Positions 1-6,172 are shown, counted from the first letter of the stretch. The stretch is 13,559 nucleotides of DNA from Baffinella frigidus (GCA_026770585.1 MU647223.1:1-13559), one strand, 5' to 3'. A program made the numbers and translations. The notes: generated from the letters alone by a model not told the origin.

Positions 1-47
1 CTGGAGGTTGTTGATGTCTTGTCTGAGATTTCGGGACATTTATAGAC

Positions 48-100
48 TGGGGAGCCGGGGATGGAGTCGCCGATGACCAGCATGGCAGCGCGGTTGTGTG
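48..100 (-). CDS. candidate internal exon, minus strand, function unknown
   Basis: Read on the minus strand, position 101-102 is AG (preceded by CTAC) and 46-47 is GT. The 53 bases between read, after two leading bases, HNRAAMLVIGDSIPGSP. Fifteen of 17 codons end in G or C, which stands out from the surrounding mixed-composition DNA. The frame stays open on both sides of the proposed splice sites: to a stop near 233 upstream, and past the window edge downstream. A hydrophobic strand followed by GDS is common in several enzyme folds, but 17 residues are too few to name one. The donor (GTCTATAAAT) is weak. If real, this belongs to a different gene from the plus-strand exons further right. It could also be a chance open stretch. 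Confidence 0.3.
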
Positions 101-247
101 CTGTAGATAGGCGAGTGGAGAAAGTGGTCCAGCGGCGAAGGGAAGTGTCGCCCCTAGCCAAATCACCGTTTGTTCCAAAAGTGGCCCAGTGAAGAAAGTG
201 GTCGAGTGGCCAACAGCAGTGGTACAGGTACTAGAGCAGAGACAGAT

Positions 248-420
248 AGAGCGCTGTGCAGAGAAGTTGGCCACCGGAAAATGGGAACATGGGAAAATTG
301 GAGTCATTTTGTCCACTTTTGAGAAATTCGTGGTACTAAATTTCTCAAAAGTTGATAAAATGGCTCCAATTTCTCGATTTTCCATTATTTCCCGTGGCCA
401 ACTTCTCTGCACAGCGCTCT
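248..420. mobile_element. foldback MITE-like element, 173-bp near-complete palindrome
   Basis: The arms 248-274 and 394-420 are 27-bp perfect inverted repeats. Complementarity continues inward with few mismatches (the AAATTGGAG and CAACTTTTGAGAAATT blocks) to a short loop near 335. A TA dinucleotide lies at each outer edge (247-248 and 420-421), consistent with a TA target duplication, but TA is also part of the palindrome and so is not independent evidence. No transposase frame is present. The sequence GCCAAATCACC occurs at 158-168 and again at 424-434, so the element sits in a locally duplicated region. Confidence 0.75.
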
Positions 421-516
421 ACCAGCCAAATCACCTCTTTCGGAATCGCCGGACCAACTTTGGTCTGGCCACACGAGAATGCTAAAGGGGCCTATTTAAA
501 ACCGATGTGCTTTTAA

Positions 517-672
517 AAGTGGGCATTTGTGTAGTAACTTTCGTTGATTAGTCACGTAACTCTGCGAAATTAGCACAGTCACGAGGTTGGAATACCCTAT
601 CCTGGTACAAATATTTACAACCCCACATGTAAATAGGTTCCTCCAGTATTCTCGAGTGGGGGGGCAGGTGTG
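517..672 (+). repeat. dispersed repeat R, copy 1 (inverted partner at 6925-7081)
   Basis: This stretch reads through GTGGGCATTTGTGTAGTAAC, the block CCTATCCTGGTACAAA and TTTACAACCCCACATGTAAA to CTCGAGTGG. The same order of blocks appears on the opposite strand at 6925-7081 with scattered substitutions and small indels. It also contains GTGTAGTAACTTTCGTTG, close to the core motif shared by the palindromic families C, D, E and F. No protein is encoded. It is probably part of a larger inactive transposon, because repeat S lies next to R at the second site. Confidence 0.75.
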
Positions 673-805
673 GCTCGCGCGACGGCGCTCGGCGCTCGGT
701 CACAACTTGCGTCGCGTGTAGGAGATGGCCAGTTCACCCGCCCCTAGTTGCTCGCGCGCCTTCTCTCGCCTGGATTCCGCTCAGTAGAACTCGGCATCAT
801 GCAAA
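673..805. other. GC-rich segment without a recognisable gene
   Basis: This stretch holds CGCG-rich sequence (CTCGCGCGACGGCGCTCGGCGCTCGG) that partly recurs at 1186-1215, and a GATTCCGCTCAGTA block at 774-787 that recurs around 1368, 1827 and 1992. I see no convincing exon or structured element here. Confidence 0.4.
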
Positions 806-950
806 AAGCCCACGCCAGCGAGGTACTTAGAGCCTACGGATTGCCTACGGTAGGAGCCCCCCCTCCTACGACTTTTAAAGACCTTTTGGTTTTAAACCTC
901 GTAGGAGGAGGGGGGGTTCCTACCGTAGGCTAAGGGGTCCGCTGGCGTTA
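806..950. mobile_element. foldback element K with GCCTACGGTAGGAG arms
   Basis: The termini are inverted: AAGCCCACGCCAGCG on the left and its near-complement CGCTGGCGTTAGCTT on the right. Inside, 842-875 and about 892-931 pair through GCCTACGGTAGGAGCC, a C/G run, CTCCTACGA and TTTTAAA. The CCTACGGTAGG block is itself nearly palindromic and also occurs in families B and L. There is no coding content. Exact ends and the target duplication are uncertain. Confidence 0.65.
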
Positions 951-963
951 GCTTGTGGTATTA

Positions 964-1020
964 CTGGCGTGGCACCTCCTGTGGATACTCCACTCTAATC
1001 TCCATACAAGTATTAATTAA
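964..1020. mobile_element. junction of two truncated element ends
   Basis: CTGGCGTGG at 964-972 is the right terminal motif of families A and F. From 994 to 1020 the sequence CTAATCTCCATACAAGTATTAATTAA (split here only by one substitution relative to 11667-11692) is the left end of family E. Neither element continues, so this is a patch of broken or nested elements. A short hairpin, ACCTGTC/GACAGGT, follows at 1052-1072. Confidence 0.5.
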
Positions 1021-1102
1021 CCGGGGGCAGATGGACCCCTTAGCCTACGGTACCTGTCAAAATCAGACAGGTTTCACGTGTCGTGCACTACCGGGGGCAG
1101 GT

Positions 1103-1223
1103 GGAATCCAGCCGAGCAGGGCACAGCCAAGGCAGTCACCTCGGACAGTTGGCTTCGGCGTCCGCGTGACCGGTCACGCGGGCGTTCACGAGCCGCTCGC
1201 GCGCCGGCGCTCGGCTGGATTCC
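1103..1223. repeat. GC-rich inverted repeat with an inner 18-bp palindrome
   Basis: GGAATCCAGCCGAGC at 1103-1117 is exactly complementary to 1209-1223. Near the centre, 1163-1180 (CGCGTGACCGGTCACGCG) is a perfect palindrome. The sequence could form a cruciform and may be a degenerate foldback element. No gene is seen. Confidence 0.65.
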
Positions 1224-1228
1224 GCTCC

Positions 1229-1256
1229 TCTTCTTCTTCTTCTTCTTCTTCTTCTT
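1229..1256 (+). repeat. TTC microsatellite
   Basis: About eight perfect TTC units follow directly after the inverted repeat ending at 1223. It reads as a polyserine or polyphenylalanine run in translation, and I treat such frames as spurious. Confidence 0.95.
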
Positions 1257-1318
1257 TATCACTCTAGATATAGGTCCTAATAAATCAGGCCCTTGCGCCT
1301 TGAGTTGAGTGATACAAT

Positions 1319-1413
1319 AGTCTATGAGCCTTGAGAAACGGGCCCGCCTCAGAGACAAGAGCTATAAGATTCCGCTGAGTAGCACTCGACAGTTTGTGAA
1401 TTCATGGGTAGCC
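1319..1413 (+). repeat. direct repeat, copy 1 (copy 2 at 1781-1870)
   Basis: The two copies share GTCTATGAGCCTT, the block GAAACGGGCCCGCCTCAGAG, ACAAGAGCTATAAGATTCCG and CGACAGTTT with only a few substitutions, at a spacing of about 461 bp. Weaker versions of the ATTCCGCTC...CAGTTTGTGA part occur near 774 and 1992. Together with the next repeat they make 1319-2375 a degenerate tandem block. No exon is recognisable in it. Confidence 0.85.
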
Positions 1414-1610
1414 AATACACCCTCGCGACGATGACCTGTGCACCAAATCCCTCTGTTTTTAAAGTCAACTCGCCTTCAATCGCCCACAAATTTGTCAACT
1501 TACCCGGATTCCGGATTAAAATACTTTTAGAAGTGCAGGGAATAATAGAAAGACTCAACAAAACAACCCTGTTTGATACACAGGCCATCGTCGCGTGGAC
1601 TGATCTCTCG

Positions 1611-1756
1611 CAGGTGTCGAAGAGGCTTCCCGGGAGTGTGGTCAAGTACCGCTCAAACCTCAGCCCCTAGACCCTGAATTCCTGAGCCCTAAACCCTAAA
1701 CACATATCAGGTGTCAAAACGTCTTCCTGGGTCAGTGGATGAGTGGAGGGAGGTGG
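1611..1756 (+). repeat. direct repeat with telomere-like heptamers, copy 1 (copy 2 at 2225-2375)
   Basis: Shared blocks are CAGGTGTCGAAG, GGGAGTGTGG, GTACCGCTCAAACCT, TAGACCCTGAAT and CTAAACAC, then a second GGTGTC...TGGAGGGAGGTGG. Within it, 1670-1701 reads as degenerate 7-base units ending in two perfect CCCTAAA units. The flanking block GGGAGTGTGGATG...GGAGAGAGGTGG is present a third time at 1937-1971. Confidence 0.8.
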
Positions 1757-1780
1757 CCGTGAAGGGCGATCGGCAAAAGT

Positions 1781-1870
1781 CTATGAGCCTTAAGAAACGG
1801 GCCCGCCTCAGAGACAAGAGCTATAAGATTCCGCTCAGCAACACCCGACAGTTTTTGACTTCATGGTTAC
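1781..1870 (+). repeat. direct repeat, copy 2 (copy 1 at 1319-1413)
   Basis: This is the second copy of the MSLRR-frame-independent block described at 1319. Divergence is concentrated in the last 30 bases. It is followed by CTCTCTCGCAGGGGTGTC at 1912-1929, which resembles the start of the repeat at 1611. Confidence 0.85.
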
Positions 1871-2138
1871 TATAATTACTTGAAAAAATCTTCAATCGTG
1901 CAACACAAGTCTCTCTCGCAGGGGTGTCAAAAAGTGTCCCTGGGAGTGTGGATGCGTACTGGAGAGAGGTGGTTGTCCATGGAGCTCGGCCGGATTCCGC
2001 TCTGTAACACCCAAAAGTTCAACACCCAACAGTTTGTGACTTTACGGGTATCTGATAAACTTCACTCTCTGTTCGTGGGCAGGTGTCGAAGACTACGCTA
2101 GACCTTAGTGTGGGCAACCGCATCGAGTCGCTTTACAC

Positions 2139-2162
2139 AAAAGGCCGAATTTCCGGCCTTTT
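2139..2162. repeat. short perfect-stem hairpin
   Basis: AAAAGGCCG pairs with CGGCCTTTT around a 6-base loop. It resembles a bacterial terminator, but in this eukaryote-like context I read it only as a small foldback. Confidence 0.5.
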
Positions 2163-2224
2163 CTCCAAAAGTTGACAGATTTTGAAGGCAATTTGACGAA
2201 ATTGACTTTTGCGACTGCCTCCAC

Positions 2225-2375
2225 TCAGGTCTAAAGTAGGCCTTCCTCGGAGTGTGGATGAGTACCGCTCAAACCTTGGCCCTTAGACCCTGAATCCCTG
2301 AACCCAATACCCTAAACACCTACCAGGTGTCGAAGAGCCTTCCCGGGAGTGTGGACGAGTACTGGAGGGAGGTGG
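2225..2375 (+). repeat. direct repeat with telomere-like heptamers, copy 2
   Basis: This is the partner of 1611-1756. Its heptamer stretch (about 2278-2317) is more degenerate: CCCTTAGA, CCCTGAAT, CCCTGAA, CCCAATA, CCCTAAA. Its right end leads directly into the exon candidate at 2372. Confidence 0.8.
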
Positions 2376-2410
2376 TCGTCGACGTCACGACCCCCGGCAC
2401 CCCCGCCGAG
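2372..2410 (+). CDS. candidate exon VVVDVTTPGTPAE
   Basis: AG at 2370-2371 and GT at 2411-2412 enclose 13 codons, all ending in G or C (VVVDVTTPGTPAE). It ends in phase 0, which fits the phase-0 exon copies at 2760 and 2994. The last part and the GT after it recur at about 2518-2533 and 2595-2614 inside the minisatellite that follows, so the repeat appears to have grown from this exon end. If GT is not used as a donor, the frame runs on as VLVTSLSH and stops about 15 codons later. No family is recognisable. Thr/Pro content suggests a linker or surface-type segment, which is only an inference. Splice sites are not independently supported. Confidence 0.35.
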
Positions 2411-2706
2411 GTACTTGTCACGTCCCTTAGTCACGTCCCTTGGCAAGTCCACTGATGTACTTGGTATGTCCTTGGTGTATGTCCATTTATTTACTGGTCA
2501 CGGTCACGACCCCCGGCCCGCCCGCCGAGGTACTAGTAGTAATTATAGAAAAGTCACGACCCGTGGCACGTCCGATGGGGTACTAGTCACGTCCCCCGGC
2601 ACGCCCGCCGAGGTACTGGTCACGTCCGCTAGCACGTCCGCTGATGTACTAGTCACGTCCTCTGGGATGCCCATTTATTTACTGGTCACGGTACCAGTCA
2701 CGCTAC
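2411..2706 (+). repeat. 33-bp codon-phased minisatellite
   Basis: Three units are exactly 33 bp (2580-2612, 2613-2645, 2646-2678), with a partial fourth after them, each starting GTACTRGTCACGTCC or a variant. In one frame they read VLVTSPGTPAE, VLVTSASTSAD, VLVTSSGMPIY, then LLVTVPVT. An older, indel-bearing set at 2411-2535 has the same order of unit endings (CTGAT, CATTTAT, then TTACTGGTCACGGT), so the array is a higher-order repeat. Fragments of the unit recur at 6561-6576 and 6618-6650. An open frame with ATG at 2349 crosses the array and ends at 2732. Whether it is translated is unknown, since it does not keep the exon frame proposed at 2372. Confidence 0.7.
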
Positions 2707-2759
2707 TACACCCGAGACACGAGGTGTGCTAGACACTGATGGAGGGGTGTTGGACACAG

Positions 2760-2820
2760 ATGGAGGCGGGTGCGTCCATTAACCCGCTCTGCGCCTGGGT
2801 GCGGAATGGCAAATTATTTG
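2760..2820 (+). CDS. candidate exon, copy 1 of a locally duplicated exon
   Basis: ACACAG precedes ATG at 2760 and GT lies at 2821-2822. The 61 bases read MEAGASINPLCAWVRNGKLF plus one base (phase 0 in, phase 1 out). The copy at 2994-3057 has the same acceptor context, the same first codons, PLCAWVR in the middle and the same in and out phases, although it is three bases longer. Third-position G/C is high in the middle (13 of 16 codons from GAG) and drops at the end, so this copy may be decaying or an alternative exon. No protein family is recognised. Confidence 0.35.
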
Positions 2821-2833
2821 GTGGCCACAGCTC

Positions 2834-2959
2834 CCACGCCAGAATGATCGAGGGAAACCGACGCCTTATCCGCGCCAGATCTGGCGCGGTTGACTTGAGA
2901 ATTCAAGGCATTTCCCTTGAAAGATGTCAAAAGTGGATGTTTCGAGTGCCCTGGCGTGG
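2834..2959. mobile_element. MITE with CCACGCCAG termini (family A/F hybrid)
   Basis: The left end is CCACGCCAGAATG (family A-like). The right end, read inward on the minus strand, is CCACGCCAGGGCACT (family F-like). A central perfect palindrome, CGCGCCAGATCTGGCGCG, sits at about 2870-2887, the position where family A copies also carry a hairpin. Unlike the three clear family A copies it lacks flanking TA. It separates the two copies of the duplicated exon (2760 and 2994). Confidence 0.7.
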
Positions 2960-2993
2960 TGTCTGAATGCCGCTGTACCCCTGGGACACTCAG

Positions 2994-3057
2994 ATGGAGG
3001 CAGATGCGTTCATTGATCCTCTCTGCGCATGGGTCCGTGCGGAACAGCCTATCTCAG
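2994..3057 (+). CDS. candidate exon, copy 2 of a locally duplicated exon
   Basis: CACTCAG precedes ATG at 2994 and GT is at 3058-3059. The 64 bases encode 21 codons plus one base, beginning MEADAFIDPLCAWVR and ending EQPIS. Entry phase 0 fits the exon ending at 2410. Exit phase 1 fits the exon at 4498, which starts with two bases of a split codon. Together with 2760-2820 and the decayed 3893-3940 it forms a three-copy exon family with donor and mostly acceptor sites preserved. They may be mutually exclusive exons, or debris of tandem duplication. The protein family is unknown. Confidence 0.4.
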
Positions 3058-3157
3058 GTCAACGGCCCTCACGGCCACTTAAGAAATGTCAACTTAAGAA
3101 AGAAATATAAACTTACGGTTGATAGGCTCAACGGTCCTTAACAAATACATCATATGG

Positions 3158-3217
3158 CCCCCTCTCGTTCTCCCTTCATCCAGCCGCATTGGAAATAGCC
3201 TAGTTCCTCCTGTGCTT
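3158..3217 (+). repeat. CT-rich repeat shared with 3976-4037
   Basis: Both copies read CTCCCTTCA-CC, then A-rich TTGGA, then a TGCTTCAA end. In this copy the family D element begins exactly after TGCTTC. In the other copy a small hairpin occupies the corresponding place. With the exon copy upstream of each, 2994-3217 and 3893-4037 look like one duplicated unit. Confidence 0.6.
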
Positions 3218-3396
3218 CAATTTCATCCGGTCAGGTATTTGATTTAATGGTTCGGAGTCCCCCGAATGCACGAAGTTTACTACACGTTTGATCATACTAG
3301 TAATAGTAAGGGCTGGACGCGACAAACGTGTAGTAAATTTTGTGCATTCGGGGGACTCCGGACCATTTAAATCAAACACCTGACCGGATGAAATTG
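3218..3396. mobile_element. family D palindromic MITE, copy 1
   Basis: Near-perfect inverted repeats run about 75 bp in from each end: CAATTTCATCCGGTCAGGT, TTTGATTTA, GGAGTCCCCCGAATGCAC and TTTACTACACGTTTG on the left, all matched on the right. The loop contains ACTAGTAATAGTAA, related to the loops of families C and E. The terminal CAGGTATTT looks like a 5' splice site on both strands; this is a sequence resemblance only. The outer arms match the copy at 10127-10287. There is no coding capacity. Confidence 0.85.
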
Positions 3397-3537
3397 CTCG
3401 GTGCGCGCGAGACAGCCTATCCCACTTAGCTACTCCCTTTTCCAGCCTCGAGTGGTTCACGTGTTCGACACCAATACGACGTATGCATTGCATACGTTTT
3501 TCTCGAAAACATTCGGTGTGTGTGCTCTCAGCTACAT

Positions 3538-3676
3538 CCACTTAGCAGCGACCGTGTCACTTCCCCCCCGGATATCCGGGGGAAACGCGGTTAGAATTCC
3601 AGGGCAATGGATAAGATTCTAGGACAAATCGTTTAGATGGACTGTATCCGTGAAGCCCCCGGTGGCTGCTAAGTGG
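3538..3676. mobile_element. family G MITE, copy 1 (139 bp)
   Basis: The termini are CCACTTAGCAGCGACCG and its complement CGGTGGCTGCTAAGTGG. The copy at 10361-10499 is exactly the same length and shares the right half (AAATCGTTTAGATGGACTGT, GTGAAGCCCC). At 3565-3582 it carries an 18-bp perfect palindrome, CCCCCGGATATCCGGGGG. The other copy has an unrelated hairpin at the same offset. Confidence 0.85.
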
Positions 3677-3696
3677 CCCAGGTCGACCCGTTTTCT

Positions 3697-3826
3697 CCAC
3701 TGGGCCACTTTCTGGACCAACAGGATTTGTCCGACCACACGGTGGACTACGGACCTTTCAACAAAAGTCAACTTGCCCAGAGATAATTAACTTTAAGAAT
3801 TTTCTTGTGTCATCTGGTCACGTAAC
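3697..3826 (+). repeat. dispersed repeat S, copy 1 (inverted partner at 7099-7192)
   Basis: CCACACGGTGGACTACGGAC, CTTTCA-AAAAGTCAACTT and the block ending GGTCACGT recur on the opposite strand at 7099-7192. The first 30 bases (CACTGGGCCACTTT...GGA-CAA) also match 158-190 in reverse. At the second site S and R are adjacent, suggesting both are parts of one larger element. No gene. Confidence 0.65.
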
Positions 3827-3892
3827 ACCCCAGAATCCGGCCCCAAATTCAAATCCGAACCCCTCGAAGCCCGCCGAGTGGTTACACGTCAA

Positions 3893-3940
3893 ATGGGTGC
3901 ATTGAATGCGCCTGGGTGCGTGCGGAACCGCCTCTCTCAG
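3893..3940 (+). pseudogene. decayed third copy of the 2760/2994 exon
   Basis: ATGGGTGCATTGAATGCG followed by CCTGGGTGCGTGCGGAACCG aligns with 2994-3050. The later part reads WVRAEPPLS in one frame, and TCTCAG then GT at 3941-3942 matches the donor of copy 2. A frame shift is needed between the two halves, and the acceptor is CGTCAA rather than CAG. I read it as a decayed duplicate. Confidence 0.5.
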
Positions 3941-4019
3941 GTCCGACGGGGCGGGCACGCCCCCCCCTTTCCTTCCTCCCTTTCTCCCTTCACCCAACCT
4001 CAAATAGTTGGAGCCTCGC

Positions 4020-4068
4020 TTCCCGACGTGCTTCAAGCAGAATCGCTGAGCTTGAAGCACGTCGGGAA
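4020..4068. repeat. 18-bp perfect hairpin
   Basis: TTCCCGACGTGCTTCAAG (4020-4037) pairs exactly with 4051-4068 around a 13-base loop. Downstream to 4150, GCAGAATC(GCGTCCCT) repeats three to four times and GAGCTCC/GGAGCTC palindromes are clustered. No exon is seen. Confidence 0.75.
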
Positions 4069-4147
4069 CCAAGGCAGCAGAATCAGCAGAATCGCGTCCC
4101 TGAGCTCCAGGAGCTCCTCAGGAGCTCCTGAGCAGAATCGCGTCCCT

Positions 4148-4194
4148 CAGCAGTCGCGGTGAGCGGGTCACTCACCTCTGAACTGAACGTCAGC
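4148..4194 (+). pseudogene. degenerate copy of the exon start at 4498
   Basis: GCAG followed by TCGCGGTGAGCGGGTCACTC and CTGAACTGAACGT is a diverged copy of the acceptor and first codons of the exon at 4498. Related pieces follow at 4349-4414 and 4456-4490. This copy is separated from the next by family C-related element 4197-4345. Confidence 0.45.
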
Positions 4195-4196
4195 TA

Positions 4197-4345
4197 ATCC
4201 GGGGTCATGTTTAATTTAAAAGGAAATGGATCCCTATGTACTCATAGGAGTTGGAAGAAGATTAATTAGGGCCCTAAGTAAATTTCATTAGTGCAGAATC
4301 CGGTTTGATAGGCCATTTTCTTTTAGGTTAAACATGTTCCCGGAT
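4197..4345. mobile_element. MITE with family C-like ATCCGGGG termini
   Basis: ATCCGGGGTCATGTTTAA on the left and its near-complement ending CCCGGAT on the right. Arms pair for about 30 bp (CATGTTTAA-TAAAAG-AAATGG). The outer 8 bases equal those of family C (9492, 12519), but the rest of the arms and the core differ. It lies between two degenerate exon-start copies. Confidence 0.7.
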
Positions 4346-4348
4346 GAG

Positions 4349-4414
4349 AGCAGTTGCGGTGAACGGGTCCCTGAACTGTGAACGTGGCCCGCCGCATTTG
4401 GAAATTTGTACCAG
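4349..4414 (+). pseudogene. degenerate copy of the exon at 4498
   Basis: GAGCAG precedes TTGCGGTGAACGGGTCCCTG; later GTGGCCCGCCGCATTTGG matches the ARR-W part of the good exon, and CCAG is followed by GT at 4415-4416. An extra block, CCTGAACTGTGAACG, shifts the frame relative to 4498. This block recurs at 4474-4490. Confidence 0.45.
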
Positions 4415-4497
4415 GTCTTGGGGCCATTATTCCTTCACGAAGGCGTTGGAACTATGAAGTTGCGGTGCACGGTTCCCTGAACTCTGAACGTGGGCAG

Positions 4498-4553
4498 TTG
4501 CGGTGAATGGGTCGATGGAGCTGGCCCGCCGCGTCTGGGAGCGCACCGGCCAG
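4498..4553 (+). CDS. candidate exon AVNGSMELARRVWERTGQ
   Basis: AG at 4496-4497 and GT (GTGCGC) at 4554-4555 bound 56 bases: two bases completing a split codon, then 18 codons reading AVNGSMELARRVWERTGQ, 17 of them ending in G or C. The entry phase fits the exon ending at 3057 and the exit phase fits the micro-exon at 6461. The same frame meets a TGA just upstream (4485-4487), so an upstream start by readthrough is not possible. An amphipathic helix is likely from the sequence, but no family is recognised. Related copies lie at 4148, 4349 and 4848, all keeping at least one splice-site-like end. This is one of the better supported exons. Confidence 0.5.
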
Positions 4554-4567
4554 GTGCGCACCCACCA

Positions 4568-4644
4568 CCTAATCCCGAGTCGATGGTCTAATCCTGAGGT
4601 TGATGGTCTAATTCCGAGTTGATGTTCTAATCCTGAGGTTGATG
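4568..4644 (+). repeat. 19-20-bp VNTR, about four units
   Basis: Units follow the pattern (G/T)TCTAATYCYGAGKTYGATG. They start immediately downstream of the exon's donor site and would be intronic in the proposed model. Confidence 0.85.
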
Positions 4645-4682
4645 CGCATCCACCATCGTCGATGCCTTTCCGGCCGCCTGCG

Positions 4683-4844
4683 CCACACAGCGGGCTACGA
4701 AGCGCTTTTCGGGCGCTGAGAGCCCGAGTTCCCGTTACCTTATCCATAGGAACCCCCCTATGCCCCTACGGGTTGCCTACCGCAGGGTTCTAGGTCTTAT
4801 CGCTTAGGGGTTACTCAAAAATCGCTTCGTAGCCCGCTGTGCGG
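4683..4844 (+). mobile_element. family B MITE, copy 1
   Basis: CCACACAGCGGGCTACGAAG at the left is matched by the inverted right end (ends TAGCCCGCTGTGCGG). The interior carries a GGGCGCTGAGAGCCCG hairpin, CCCCCCTATGCCCCTACGGG and a CCTACCG-AGGG motif. Full copies at 8711, 9068 and 12744 (reverse) are about 161 bp; broken copies are at 6750 and 12376. The exon segment CGCRTCTGGGAGCGCACCGG lies on both sides (4530 and 4848), as if the element sits in a duplicated exon. Confidence 0.9.
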
Positions 4845-4847
4845 TGC

Positions 4848-4871
4848 CGCATCTGGGAGCGCACCGGCCAG
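4848..4871 (+). pseudogene. partial copy of exon 4498-4553 with donor
   Basis: Starting four bases after family B ends, this reads RIWERTGQ and is followed by GT (GTGTGT) at 4872-4873. It is the 3' part of the exon at 4498. A shorter scrap (GCATCTGGGAGCG) recurs at 4942. It could act as an alternative 3' exon end or be debris. Confidence 0.5.
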
Positions 4872-5214
4872 GTGTGTGTTTGGAGCGATTTTCTGTTGGC
4901 CACGAAAAATAATAATACTACGCTACAATTTGACCAAGTGTGCATCTGGGAGCGAAGCCCACTGTGTGAGTGCGCTCCCACACAGTGAGCTTCGCAGATC
5001 GGCCTATTTGTTTTCTGGGTGCCAGTTCAGAATTGCAATCGGTTCCGGCATGTTATTCTTTGAAACGACATGTCTGTCTCGGTTCAAAGACATGTTATTC
5101 TTTAACGTTTCGATTTCCTGTCGAAATCTCCTTCGAAGCCTACTGTGAGGGTTTGAAAAAGCTGCTCCTGGTTGCAGACCCTGTTCGTAATCGCAGAGAC
5201 TGTACCACGCCAGA
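4872..5214. other. 343-bp stretch with hairpins and no clear gene
   Basis: A hairpin runs from 4944 to 4999 (ATCTG-GAGCGAAGCCCACTGTGTG paired with its near-complement). ACATGTTATTCTTT or a close variant occurs at 5050 and 5090. CACACAGTGAGCTTCGCAG at 4979 and CTTCGAAGCCTACTGTGAG at 5132 are inverted and resemble family B termini, so 4978-5150 may be a decayed B relative. No exon signature is seen. Confidence 0.5.
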
Positions 5215-5330
5215 TTCTTGGAAGGGCTTGCCAAAAGTCGATTTCCCCTCAAGGTAGTGGTTTTCAAAAGTCAAAGAACACATCCTGTGGTGTTTAAAAC
5301 ACTTCAACCCCCGCCTCCATTCTGGCGTGG
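5215..5330. mobile_element. family A MITE, copy 1, with TA flanks
   Basis: CCACGCCAGATTCTTGGAAG and the right end ATTCTGGCGTGG are inverted, with TA directly outside each (5213-5214, 5331-5332). Subterminal GCCAAAAGTC and TTTTCAAAAGTCAA are shared with copies at 6000 and 11397. The variable central part carries an AACAC...GTGTT hairpin. TA flanks suggest a TA-targeting (for example Tc1/mariner-type) mover; this is an inference. Confidence 0.9.
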
Positions 5331-5418
5331 TACGGAAGCGCAGTTGTTGTTTGAGCCATCTCACACGTACCAGACGTATCTAGTGTTCAAACCCGTTGTG
5401 GGAGCCTCCCCCAGGGGA

Positions 5419-5620
5419 CCACCAACCCTCACGGTTGGACCAAATCGACAAAAATATTTGAGCCATTTTACCCTGATAGCGCCTCGTATTCGCTCGTATT
5501 CGAAGTGCTGACAAAAACGAAACTTTAAAAACTCCCATTCTCGGGGCTTTGGGAGTTTTACAAGTGTTTTGCACAAAAGGTCGAAAACCATCAATTTGGT
5601 CCCCCCGTGAGGGCTGGTGG
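5419..5620. mobile_element. family I element with 30-bp terminal inverted repeats
   Basis: CCACCAACCCTCACGG and further bases to 5448 pair with 5591-5620 at about 26 of 30 positions. Inside, AAAACTCCCA (5528) and TGGGAGTTTT (5550) form a second hairpin, and CTCGTATTCG occurs twice near 5484. A single copy is seen in this window. Frames across it are not gene-like. Confidence 0.8.
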
Positions 5621-5736
5621 GAGTGTTCGCGTTTTTCTAAACCCTCACATCGGGCAGGTTTTTTTCACGCGCTATTCCTGAACAACCCAGACAGGTCACG
5701 CGCGGCACCTTGAGCGATCGTCCAGGGACATTAATA

Positions 5737-5893
5737 GGGTGACGGCCTGAAAATGGGGTGGTTGGGCCTACGGCATTGCCTAGGACCTCCTACCGTAGGC
5801 CGAGACTTTTTGGTCCTAGGATCCCTCGGCCTACGGTAGGAGGTCCTAGGCGATGCCGTAGGCCTAACTACCCCATTTTCAGGACGTTAGCCT
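5737..5893. mobile_element. element L: long, well-preserved hairpin
   Basis: 5746-5804 and 5825-5883 are complementary at 56 of 59 positions around a 20-base loop (ACTTTTTGGTCCTAGGATCC), and weaker pairing extends a further 9-10 bases on each side. Each arm contains GGCCTACGGCA and CCTACCGTAGGCC. The high arm identity suggests recent formation or arm homogenisation. No other copy is visible in this window. Confidence 0.85.
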
Positions 5894-5999
5894 ATGAACA
5901 TAACCTAGCTGGGTTGTGATCCGAAAGGAAGAATGGCCTTTCTGCAGATACGTTCCAGTGTCCGCCTGTGCTGGGAGTTGAAAGAACCTAAAGGACCTA

Positions 6000-6125
6000 C
6001 CACGCCAGAGTCTTCGAAGGGGTTGCCAAAAGTCAATTTTTCCACAGGGGCAATGGTTTTCAAAAGTCAAAAGCGCGGAAATCCGCGCCTAAAAATATTT
6101 TTCCCTTTCCTCCACTCTGGCGTGG
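6000..6125. mobile_element. family A MITE, copy 2, with TA flanks
   Basis: CCACGCCAGAGTCTTCGAAG and ACTCTGGCGTGG are inverted with TA outside both. GCCAAAAGTCAATTT and TTTTCAAAAGTCAAAA are shared with the other copies. The central hairpin is GCGCGGAAATCCGCGC, unrelated in sequence to the hairpins of the copies at 5215 and 11397. Confidence 0.9.
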
Positions 6126-6127
6126 TA

Positions 6128-6172
6128 AAGGTTTCCGTTGAGGAATAACCTGTCTGGGTTTCTGAACAGGTT
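6128..6172 (+). repeat. 45-bp direct repeat, copy 1 (copy 2 at 6389-6432)
   Basis: GGTTTCCGTTGAGGAATAAC and CTGTCTGGGTTTCTG-ACAGG recur at 6389 with one substitution. AACCTGTC...AACAGGTT is a hairpin. An inverted relative is at 5674-5703, next to the same CACGCG motif that follows copy 2. The bases between the copies (6173-6388) show no gene. Confidence 0.85.

Noticed and set aside
1227-1308. Coding frames across the TTC microsatellite
   Set aside because: Frames on both strands are open only because the microsatellite and GC-rich inverted repeat lack stops; the peptides are low complexity.
1687-1701. A true telomere
   Set aside because: Only two perfect CCCTAAA units are present, inside a repeat with a second copy 600 bp away and with DNA continuing on both sides.
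2139-2162. Bacterial intrinsic terminator
   Set aside because: It has the stem and a short T run but there is no bacterial gene in front of it, and many unrelated hairpins occur in the window.
5361-5594. Overlapping minus-strand frames in family I
   Set aside because: They lie wholly within a terminal-inverted-repeat element, show no codon bias and match nothing I recognise.
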